Below, one piece after another: positions 24,753 through 35,339 of a DNA stretch of 64,000 nucleotides (the first letter of the stretch is position 1; every line of letters starts with the position of its first letter). The stretch comes from Allium sativum (Eukaryota > Streptophyta > Magnoliopsida > Asparagales > Amaryllidaceae). The DNA lies in assembly GCA_030737875.1 (NCBI GenBank), contig CM060922.1, positions 232,356,335 to 232,420,334 of the forward strand. The letters run 5' to 3'. The translations under genes were made by a program, and so were the position numbers. Under the pieces are notes generated by a model. The model made no database searches and was not told the origin of the DNA. It worked only from the letters and a program-made list of their open reading frames with translations.

Positions 24753-26217
24753 TATAAGTAGAAGAATTGGCTTCTATGTGAAGCTTTGCAGAATATAGGG
24801 TATGGATATATTTGTTTTTCAACGTAGGCTTACGGTTAGCATGTTTCTTTTCTTTGTCTACAATACTGGCGTGAAGCACAAGGACTATGGGTTTGCTGCA
24901 GATGTACAATGCAAAGATTTGGCATGTGATGACTTTAAAGCCACGTGAATATGTTGGAAAGTTGGAAAAGAAACTTGGGAAAAAGGGTGGTGAACATGTA
25001 CGTGCTGAGCTACCGCAGTTGTTATATATTGTAATTTTGTAATGAAACTTTACTGTAGAATTTTATGCATGCGCTATACTAATGAGAGATGTCTTTTAAT
25101 TATGGTAATTAACAAACTTGTATTTGGTTTGTTGTGACCAATCCGTGAGGCATGTTAGGTAACCATATGTTATATTGCATGTTCTGCAAACAATTAGATA
25201 GCATCTCAAGCAAAATATTTTATAATGCTTAACATTTCAACGTTTAGATCAAGTATATAATACAAATTATGTTAATGTTCCATACTGCATGTACCCTCCC
25301 CTTTAATTTGTTTGTTTATATCTATAAACAAATCGATCAAGTGTCTTACCCTGCCGTGTATAAATCGTTTTAGTTTTTGTTTTAAGTTACAAAGTATAAT
25401 GTACCCCGCTATGAACAATCTCGTTCACATACGAACTGCTATGGACAAAATAAAAATACCGCCGTGTCGAGCAATGTGCCAGGATCCCAAAAATATAATA
25501 ATATATATTAATTAACTTATTCTGTGAAAACCCAAAATGCTGATATAAGGTGTAAAATACTCCAAATAAAAAGTTGCTTATTTTTCTAAATAGAAATTTC
25601 ATTAAATTCTAAAAATTAAATTATAACTACATCTCAAAAGATTTGTCCAAATTCGAATCCAAAATTTAATTATATTAAATAATCCGTTATGGCTTATAAA
25701 CGCTCCATGGCTACTTTCTGAAAATTTGATTTGGACATATCTTGCAATCTATAAGAAGAAATCTCAAATTTTCAATTTCATAAGAAAAATATTGTTAAAT
25801 AGATTCCAACGTTTTTTTGTTTCGAAGAAATCCGATTTACAACGAATCATGTACAATCGTTTAAAGTTCAAAACGTTAATTTATGAACTGCCGTGATGTT
25901 ACATGTTCGCTTATAATTATATTATAATTAATAAGTTCAATTCTCGTTCTTTAAATAAATTCATTATTATAATAAAATTCTGAACTAAATTAAATATATC
26001 AAATTGCCCAATTCACATTATACTCGAATTGTCCAATTCACATTATACTTCAATTTAACCATTTCCGACTATTTCGGAAATTATATATATCACTCCATGA
26101 TTTATATTTAACAAATAATCAAAATTATTTAATTTAAATCCTATAAATTATCAAACTAATATAGTAAACAATTTAATAAATTAATTATTAAATTGCTTAA
26201 AATTCCGGGACGTTACG
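24753..26217 (-). repeat. LARD D 3' LTR, proximal part (after the Harbinger-like insertion)
   Basis: Continues the left LTR of D and aligns by eye with 32688-34302 of the right LTR, for example TATAAGTAGAAGAATTGG in both. It ends GGGACGTTACG where the other LTR has GAGACGTTACA, so the terminal base has changed. Small open frames shared with the other LTR are explained by LTR duplication. Confidence 0.85.
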
Positions 26218-27816
26218 TTCCTTCCCCCTTAAGAGAATTTCGTCCCCGAAATTACTAAGGTAGGAAAAATGCTACAATTCCTATTGACTGGATAAAAATC
26301 ATTCGTTCTAACTTTTAATTACAGTTTCAACTGGATCCATTTATTTAAATATTAATTCCTTATTATCGAATACTTTCAAATTTTCTGAGAATTTTCTAAC
26401 ACTTTAAATTTCTGAAAAATTTCGCCAGCATCTCATTTACACGGCTCATTCGGTACTACTACAACTTGCCTTTCTAGGCATTTTCCAATCCTAAAGAAAA
26501 TCAAACAGCCAAACGGCTTGCTAAACAGACTTATAATAATCTTATGCTCTTATATAATATAAACATATACCTTTTTCCCAACATTCAACTCTATCTCTTC
26601 CACTTGCTATCACTTTAGCATAATCCATGCATTCTCAGTTGATCCCTAATCATTTCATACTCAAACCAATCATTCGCTTTTACCAAGCCAAACTTTATTT
26701 CAAATTCCAGTTCCGATCTCAATCCCAAATTCTTACTCAATAATTCAATTCCATAAACAAATTAAGTTCCATTTCAAAATCTCATTTCCCAAATTCAATT
26801 TCTTAATCAAATTAAATTCCACTCCAACACGATTTTCACTTAACTGGCTCCAATTCAATTCCACATTTATTTAACTTAGTTTTAAGTTAAATTATAATTT
26901 ATTCATTCACTTTTATCGTTTTAATCAATTTAACTCCATAAGTTAAATTTAAATTTAAGAATTCCAATTTCTGGGTTTTATCTCAAATTAGTTCGAAATC
27001 ATATATATTTACATATAATAATAACAATTCAAAATATTTGAATTTTTGAACAACTTGTTCCTCAAAACCATCTAAAATAAAATATTTGGTAGTAATCCAT
27101 CACTTAGCAACTCGAAAATGAACACCGATAATGTCGTGGTTCATCATCGGAATTATTTTCTAGCCACCGAAGTGAATTCAATACTACATCATTCAAAACT
27201 TATTTTTACAACTTCCATTTTGAAATTTGTTTCAATATATCTTTCAAAATACTTGGAAAAACCTTTTCTAGAGTTTTAAAGTTCCCGTATTTAATTCAAA
27301 TCCATTTACAATAACTCCCCAATTTTCTAGAGTTTTAACTCCAATTCTCTGGTTTATCTTCAGATTCAATTCATCTGATTTATATTTATTAAACTTATAT
27401 GAATTTTGATTGGGTATTTACATAAACAACTCAATTACAATTTCATATTTGATTATAATAACGATAAACACATCCAATATAATATAATAAAATCAAAATG
27501 TAAACTTCTTTTTGTATCAAACTATATTTTGAGTAAAATTATTCATTTACCCAACTTTTAAAACAATATTGTGTTGAATTACTTTGTTCGAGAGTTTAGA
27601 AACACCTATCGATACAGTTTGAACCACTGTATCGACCAGAATTCATAAACCTCTCGTCAAACCAATCAACACAATATAAAATAGTTTAATATCAATTTAC
27701 AAATATGCACCCATATATATACACTCAAACTCAATCTAAAGTATTACTAACTCTATCTCTATTGAGTTATGCCACAGAGCCAAGGTAACCACTTAACCTT
27801 TAGCTCTGATACCAAA
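26218..27816 (-). other. Non-coding interior of LARD D
   Basis: There is no open frame above noise. At the left end a purine tract (AAGGGGGAAGGA on the minus strand, about 26220-26234) precedes the 3' LTR. The block at about 26395-26520 with CAGCCAAACGGCTTGC corresponds to the repeated block in LARD E. At the right end lies the primer binding site. The rest is AT-rich and resembles the second half of the E interior. Confidence 0.65.
27803..27814 (-). other. Primer binding site of LARD D
   Basis: TGGTATCAGAGC on the minus strand lies two bases from the 5' LTR. It is an exact match to the initiator-methionine-tRNA type site used by many plant gypsy elements. Confidence 0.88.
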
Positions 27817-30800
27817 TGTAATGGCCAGAAAAATTCGACGTTCGAGTTTTCGACAATAACACAAAATCCTGCATTACTTTTCAAAACCTAAGTATCGAAC
27901 CATGACTATTAATAGGAAGAAATTAGAGCATGAGATAGGAAAGATAGAACTAATAGAATAGAAGAATAATAAGAACAAAACTGGACAAAATCAGAGTAAA
28001 CACGAATCTCTCAACGGAATGAACAAAATATAACATATAACATAACTTTGAAATACATATCTGAATTTGTATATACATACCATATCAGAGTATAACACAT
28101 GATATATCAAAGCGGAAATAACTCTACATAACTAACATTGAAGCCTCCTGCTTCGAGCTCCTCAAAGTGCATCTGTAAAATCCTGGAACACTTAACTGTC
28201 CGTATAAATTTGGGCACCCAATAGTTTAGGGAAAACACAAACTCTGGGTCAGTCATGGGACTAGTGTGAGTAAACTCCAACCATATTGTTTAACTTTCAA
28301 AATCCTTTTGAAAGAAAAGGTTAATAGTAAGACAGCCCACACATAAACATGGATGGTTTTTACCTTACTATAACTCAAAATATTTTGATATCATAATCCA
28401 ATGATATTATAATAATGTCTAATCAAGTAAATAAACAAATAGTAGAACACTTGCATCTCACGCTCTACATATATAGTATAAAATCAAAAACTGCAGGGCG
28501 CTTATTAGAGAATGGATTTCAACAGACAAGGTATGGGATCACCTTCCGATCTGTGTAATCTAGAGGGTATACACTGGGGTTCAACAAGAACGTCATGCAA
28601 CCCGACCACACATGACCGCCCACTCATTTAGCTTGAGTGTAGTGAATATATTGTCACCCACGGTTGTTGGCCATCTAACCGTAATCCGAATATACAGAAA
28701 CGAAAAGAAGAATAAATATGATTTTTCTCTAGATCGGTGAAAATACACCCTACTTGGGTATGACCCAACTAGCAATGGTGCCTGCCCGATTTCTGTCATT
28801 TCCCAGTTACGAGGCTAGAGGATACATCTATCTTTTCAGAACATCTGGTCACCATTTACTTTGAATGCCATATCGTCAATCCCATCGAATATCAAGTTGA
28901 TATTCTAAAAATATTACGGGTATAAAAGCTAAGAGAAACGAATTCCTCCGCCACTAGATGTAATACCCTAAAAAGATCGTCTTACGTGATCTGTTAGGTA
29001 TACTCTGTCAAACATTCATCCATACAATTTGTCCTGGGAATGGACAAACCAAAAGCTCTATTCTGGAACTGAACGACCCTTGCATTTCACTCTATCTTCA
29101 ATTATCTTCAACATAAAATAATTCGCAATGCCTATGCCTATATAGAGAGGTTTTGGATAATAGATCCAAATGCTCTCTCCATATTGACAACGATGGTCAA
29201 AAAAATCTTTGATAGTTGGTGTTTTAACTATCAAAGGAAAATAAAACATCCATCAAACAATCATTGGCCCATTTTATTTATTTTAATATTAATTTTCTAG
29301 CTTCCCATAACTTTCCAGGGATTTTCAAAACCCGTTTAACCCGTCATGTTTCTTGGAAAAAATTTCCAATTCCCATTATAACTATAGATTTCCCTTTTAA
29401 AATTTTAGATTCTTTTCTAATATATTTCACGGTATTGAAATACCAGTTTATTTCACGCCAGTGTAATTCCACATCCCAAACAAACAATAATTAACGACAG
29501 ATTATTTATCACATTATATAATGTTATATATGAAAAACAACAATATAATTGTTGAGGAATCCAGTTGGATCCCTCTAACCTGTTTCCCTGCATCCACAAT
29601 TGTTAGTCAACCTAAGTAACACCCATTTCTTATCAATCTGAAATATTATAATAAATGGAAATCCTTATTTAATCAACAACGTATATAAGTGACTGTATCG
29701 ATAACTTCAACCAATTTAATTGTAATTTTCCCTAACAACCATCACACAACATTCCACCATTATTTATCAGTGCTAAGATATATTTATAAAATTTCAGAAC
29801 TGAACAGAGTTAGTCAGATTACACACCTTGGTCGTTAATCATTGAAAAACAATTAATGTTCGCTAGATCTGCTCAGGCGTTTTGTTTCCATCATAAATCA
29901 TAACAAGCTGCAAACTACTCCAGACTAGTTCTATTGTGTAGTCTGTGTCCATAGGATTCCGACGTGACAAACGGTTTGTAAAATTGATCACGTACAGACG
30001 GGATAATCAGAATACAATTAAATACACGATTTAAATAGAATTAAACTATTATGGTTAATTTTATTGGGCCTTACCCCTTATTGATCTCCTCGGCCCATCC
30101 ACCAATAACCGGCCCCTCTACTATTTCTTCTCGTAATGAAGAAACTCCGCACCAATTCTTCTATCCCGAAATTCGGTGTGCCCAGTGTCCCCAACCAATC
30201 ACAGCCCCCCCGTATTTCCACCTTTTGCAGTTAAACCCCACCCGCTACTCTGTGAAACAACCACCTTCCTATTATATCTGAAACCCCATAAGGCCTCGTC
30301 TTCCTCATTTTTTATTCATCTCTCCAATTTAAAAATACCGCTCCTGCATGCCCACGTTTCACCATTTGCATGCCATCCTTCATGTTTTCTTGTATTTTCA
30401 TTTCTTCACACTTCATCTTCCTTAACGCCTAATCATTCACAGTTTGACATCTCCACTACAACACAGCATACTGCTCTTTAACCGCCTTTCCTATATGTAT
30501 CCACCCATCACGCTCTCATTCCCTTAGCAACCTTCTTCCATGCGGAACAAGCAACTCGCCAGCTCCCAGTATATTTCTTCCCTGTTCACCAATCCGTACC
30601 ACCGCTCCATGAAATCGCACTGAGTCGCGTCACTACTAAAATAATCTTAACTAAAGACTGCATAAATCTGTCTCTAATCAAACGTTTTAGTCTTTAAAAG
30701 ACTATTTAAAACCGATCAAAGACTGAGATGGTCGGTCTCTAATCTTCAAGTCTTAAAAACATTTGAAACTGATAATTTCAGTCTTTATAAGTAGAGACTG

Positions 30801-30867
30801 AGTGTCGGTATCAACTATTTTTAGATACTGAAGTTTAGATACCATGATACAGTTTCAGATCAGTCTT

Positions 30868-30910
30868 AAGTGTGTGTGTATATATATAAATATATATACA
30901 CACACACTAC
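30868..30910. repeat. TG/TA/CA microsatellite
   Basis: TGTGTGTGTATATATAT followed by TATATATACACACACAC, an imperfect palindrome inside the CACTA element. Confidence 0.9.
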
Positions 30911-32048
30911 ACACAAACATACATTCATATATACATATATTAAACTGGATTGCATAAGCTACAAAGCAAAATGTGTACCCACATATGCTCGCACACAATG
31001 ACTTATATTTTCATTAACATATAAATTGTTTTTTTATAACATTCAACCATATTCATTTGCTGCATCTCTCAGAAATAATCAGTAGTTTGTAGTCTACTAG
31101 CTACCATAGTTGTAACAACGAATCCTAAACTAACTTTGAGCCAGGTCTCAATCTTATGTAACCAAACATAAATAAGAATAAATGCGAATAATACACAATC
31201 ATATAATTTCCCCTCCAGTTAAAATACAAAGTTATTATGTCCACAGCACATTCTTTCATATTGATTCAAGAAGTTGTACATTAGAACACGAAAATTAGAC
31301 AGCACAGTAGAATTTTCCACATATCGGCTTTTCCTCATGATGTGTTTTCTTGCTTTAAATCGCCAAAATATGAATATTGAAAGACTTGATGTAGGCTTGA
31401 CCAAGTATAAGTCATAACCATGCACTGTGGCATATTGTGGAGAGAATGGAAAACATATTTAAACTTCTACTGACGGATTGCTTCCAACCAGTCCGGTATC
31501 CTTGAGGCCACCATGGGTCAAAATCGAACTACGCTGAAAAAGATGCAAACTTTCATAAGAAAAGGCTTGAGCAAATTTATCAAATGAATATAAGACAGAG
31601 CAATAACTTCTAAAACCTGAGAGTATACCTATATTCAACCTTTTGATTTTCTGAATTGTAAGTTGCTGTAGGGACATCCAAGTAATAAAATAGAAAGCCT
31701 TGTGAGGAAGAAGAACCCTGAAATGGATCTGATTAATGAGAAAGAAGCAATTTTTGTTTCTAACGTGGATAAGTTTCTCACGCAAAGCTGAAAAGTGGGG
31801 TTCAGAGTGCATTAAATAAATATGTTGAGTTAATGGAGAAGTTTCATGCGTTTTTTTTGGAAGAGTGGGAACATTAATGCACGAATTAATTTAGTTATTT
31901 ACTACTATGCGCAGACTATTCCATGGACACATCAGATCGCCAAATATGGCCTTTGGATCTATAAACAAAAGAAAATCACAACCATTAAATATTTCATTTC
32001 TTAAACACTGAATAATGACCGAAATTCAGTATTTAATTCATATACAAA

Positions 32049-32230
32049 GAGAAATGCTAAGCGCACTCTCCCTTAGGGAGAGTGAGCTTGTACTTGCCAC
32101 CTGATTGGTGGAAATGGGTTGGCGTTTATTGTATCATACATGGCTAATGATTGGTGCCAACCCCTTTCCACCAATCATGTGGCAAGTACAAACTCACTCT
32201 CCCTAAGGCAGAGTGAGCTTAGCATTTCTC
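32049..32230. mobile_element. Mutator-like MITE, strongly palindromic
   Basis: A 182-bp element starts GAGAAATGCTAAG and ends CTTAGCATTTCTC. The arms pair over most of their length (CTCTCCCTTAGGGAGAGTGAGCTTG on one side, its near-complement on the other). An exact 10-bp duplication CATATACAAA lies at 32039-32048 and 32231-32240. The duplication length near 9-11 bp and the long inverted arms point to Mutator-type mobilisation. It is nested in the CACTA element. Confidence 0.85.
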
Positions 32231-34302
32231 CATATACAAAATTAAAGACAGCTTACAAACAGCTTGTCAGTCTTTACTATTGAAAATCCAGGAACCGATA
32301 ATTGCAGTCATTAATCAGTTTATAGTTAGAAACTGAGCTATTTCGGTCTTTGATTTGCGGTCTTTAAATGAACATTTTTTTGTAGTGCATATTCTCCTTT
32401 ACGCGATATACTCTTCACGGCACCATTCAGTATGTACACGTCCCATCCTTGGAACTGACAGACAAGACGCCACCCTGGTCGTTAGTATCACCTCAGTCTC
32501 CACTAATGAACCACCATATTTTCCCTCCATCGCAGCATTAGGCGCTGCTACGAAATTCGATCATCAGCGAAAATGAATCGTGCCCAAAACGAGCTCCGCA
32601 ATTATCAACTCCTTACTGATTTTTTTGTTATTTTTCTTCAATTTAAACTTGCGTTATGTTTTGTAAATGGAGAAAGAGTTACGATTATATAAGTAGAAGA
32701 ATTGGCTTCTATGTGAAGCTTTGCAGAATATACGGTACATATATATTTGTTTTTCAACGTAGGCTTATGTTTAGCACGTTTCTTTTCTTTGTCTACATTA
32801 CTGGCATGAAGCACAAGGAGTATGGGTTTGCTGTAGATGTACAATGCAACGTTTTGGCACGTGTTGACTTTAAAGCCACGTGAATATGTTGGATAGTTGA
32901 AAGAGAAAGTTACTGATGAATTGTTCTATATCCTAATTGGATGTTCCCATGTGCTGGATCAATCTTAGCCACTGATTTGCACAAAATCTAATAGTTTTGA
33001 GTGGATTCTAGTTCCCGTTCATTAGATTATTAATAATATGTGTGGTTGATGTGTGGTACTGATTTGTCGGACACACGGGAACACCCGAGTTGAGTACAGA
33101 AGAGTTGAACCTGTGCTGAGCTACCGCAGTTGTTATATACTGTAAATTTGTAATGAAACTTTACTGTAACATTTTATGCATGCGCTTTACTAATGAGAGC
33201 TGTCTTTTAATTATGGTAATTAACAAACTTGTATTGGGTTTGTTGTGATCGGTCCATGAGGCATGTTAGGTAACCATATGTTATATAGCATGTTCTGCAA
33301 ACAATTAGATAGCATCTCAAGTAAAATATTTTATAATGCTTAACATTTCAACGTTTAGATCAAGTATATAATACAAATTTTGTTAATGTTCCATACTGCA
33401 TATACCCTATCCCTTTAATTTATTTGTTTATATTTATAAACAAATCGATCAAGTGCCCCCACCCTACCGTGTAAAATTGTCCTAGTTTTTGTTTTAAGTT
33501 ACAAAGTTTAACGTACACCGCTATGAACAATCCCATTCACATTCGAACTGCTATGGACAAAATAAAAATACCGCTATGTCGAGCAATGTGCCTATCCCAA
33601 AAATATAATAATATATACTATTTAACTTATTCTGTGAAAACATAAAATGCTGATATAGGGTGCAAAATACTCAAAATAAACGGTTGCTTATTTTTCAAAA
33701 TAAAAATTACAGTAAAATTCTAAAAATTAAATTATAACTACGTCTTAAAAGATTTGTCCAAATTCGAATCCAATATTTAATTATATTAAATAATCCGTTA
33801 TTGCTTATAAAGGCTACACGGCGACTTTCTGAAAATTTGATTTGGACATATCTTGCAATCTATATGACGAAATCTCAATTTTTCACTTCCATTAGAAAAA
33901 TATAGTTAAATAGATTCCAACAATTTTTTGTTTCGAAGAAATCCAATTTATAACGAATCATGTATAGTCGTTTGAAGTTCAAAACGTTAATTTTCAAACT
34001 GCCGCGACGTTACGAGTTTGTTTATAATTATATTATAATTAATAAGTTCAGTTCTCGTTCTTTAAATAAATTCGTTATTATAATTAAATTCTGAAATAAA
34101 TTAAATCTATCGAATTGTCTAATTCACATTATACTGCATTTAACCATTTCTGACTATTTCGAAAATTAAATATATCACTCCATGACTTATATTTAATAAA
34201 TAATCAAAATTATTTAATTTAAATCCTAAAAATTATCAAACCAATATAGTAAACAATTTAATAAATTAATTATTAAATCGCTTAAAATTCCGAGACGTTA
34301 CA

Positions 34303-34307
34303 ATATC
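34303..34307. repeat. Target site duplication of LARD D, right copy (ATATC)
   Basis: Exact match to 2109-2113, directly after the final CA of the right LTR. Confidence 0.9.
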
Positions 34308-35334
34308 TGTTTATCATTGGTGGACAATTGGGAATGGTTCATGGAATTAGCAGGTACGTGGCATGGATTTGTAGAGAGTGGTAGATAGAAGGAGGAATGC
34401 TATGGTTGGATGAATTAAGTGATGAGGCCTTTTTCATGTGATAGGGAATGGCTCTACGCCTCCTAGTCTAAGAAGAAAACCACATTTAACCATCGTATCT
34501 TTTTGCCAAATAGTGATTATAGTAGAGCTTGCTTTCTTTTAGTACGAAGTTTCACTCTTTTGTAGTATTTTATTTTATTGTTGAAAATAGAATGGTTTAG
34601 TATGACATTCTTTTTCTGAGTATGTGGAATAATAACTAGGATAGAATAAAGACATTGGGTGTCACAAATAAGTTAATAATGTAAGCAAGAAATGAATGAC
34701 TAGAAGAAAAGCAAATAAAATGAAAAGTAATAAAGGCGATAACTGCAATCTGGCAACGAGAACAATAAGAGAAAATAAATTCTCCCAAAGTAAGTTTGGA
34801 AAAGAAAATTTTCTGATGTAAACTATGTTTGGAAAAGAAAGTAGAAATTTTTGTAGGATTGTTAACAAGGGTTCCAAGTACAGGGAAAATGGTGTGTAAA
34901 AATGAAGTGGAAAATATGGACTTTCTTACTTCCTACATTTTTCTAACATAAGAAACCAAATTTGGAAAAAAAAATTCTAGAATTCGCAAATTTAAAGTTG
35001 GTTGGTATGGCTTGGATGCAAAAATTGGATGAATTACGTTCTTATTCTGTAAAAGTGTGAAAAAATTGGATGAAAGGATATTTTTTATTTTAAAAATATT
35101 GCATTTACAGAAATTGCAAGTATATTTCGGTTGTGTGCATCGTCTTTTCAAAATATTTTTGAAAAAGACAACATTCATATAGGAGGTACTACTTAGAAAT
35201 TCATTGCAAACATGAATTTTTATAATGTATTGCATTTCACTAGCACACAGATGGTTGCAAAATTAGATGTATATACGATGGCTGTAAATTATGTGAGAAA
35301 TTACATAAGCATGCCCTTTATCTAATTTCGGGGA
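34308..35334. other. AT-rich non-coding DNA between the two stacks
   Basis: This continues the flank interrupted by D (1-2108). No gene is supported. Its last bases, ATTTCGGGGATGAAA, look like the sequence that usually stands just before the polypurine tract of gypsy elements, so the segment may be the tail of an older, unrecognised element. Confidence 0.4.
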
Positions 35335-35339
35335 TGAAA

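Larger units (their letters stand above)
30631..32387. mobile_element. Non-autonomous CACTA (EnSpm-like) transposon
   Basis: The 1,757-bp insertion is absent from the other D LTR. It starts CACTACTAAAA and ends TTTTTTGTAGTG, the defining termini of the superfamily. The flanks are CGT (30628-30630) and CAT (32388-32390), a 3-bp duplication with one CpG-type change. Both ends are crowded with AAAGACTG / AGTCTTTA motifs in both orientations, as expected for CACTA subterminal repeats. Interior short frames (31219-31425, 31459-31812, minus strand) show no transposase motif. Confidence 0.82.
2114..34302 (-). mobile_element. LARD D: non-autonomous Ty3-gypsy-type LTR element, with nested insertions
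   Basis: Two long terminal repeats (2114-26217 and 27817-34302, both interrupted) enclose a 1.6 kb interior with no coding capacity. The plus strand starts TGTAATGGCC and ends GACGTTACA. A perfect 5-bp duplication ATATC lies at 2109-2113 and 34303-34307. The primer binding site (TGGTATCAGAGC on the minus strand) abuts the right LTR and a purine tract abuts the left LTR, so the element reads right to left and the right LTR is its 5' LTR. LTRs near 5 kb with a short non-coding interior are the defining features of LARDs. Movement would need proteins supplied by another gypsy element. It hosts a Harbinger-like element, LARD E, a CACTA element and a MITE, so it is the oldest dated layer of this stack. 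Confidence 0.88.
27817..34302 (-). repeat. LARD D 5' LTR (contains a CACTA element and a MITE)
   Basis: Copy of the left LTR lying beside the primer binding site. Without the CACTA element it is about 4.7 kb. It differs from the left LTR by the loss of about 530 bp near 30480, a small gain near 30140-30230 and an extra stretch near 32930-33100. Around 32690 it keeps the sequence GAGTTACGATTATATAAG uninterrupted, which shows where the Harbinger-like element entered the other LTR. Confidence 0.85.

Noticed and set aside
24703..24909. 68-codon minus-strand frame with a similar frame at 32638-32844
   Set aside because: Similarity is explained by both lying in LARD D LTRs, and the left one runs into the Harbinger-like element.
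30940..31850. Possible captured gene or transposase inside the CACTA element (frames at 31219-31425 and 31459-31812)
   Set aside because: No transposase or known protein motif is visible, and the frames are short and AT-rich. A captured untranslated region remains possible but unsupported.
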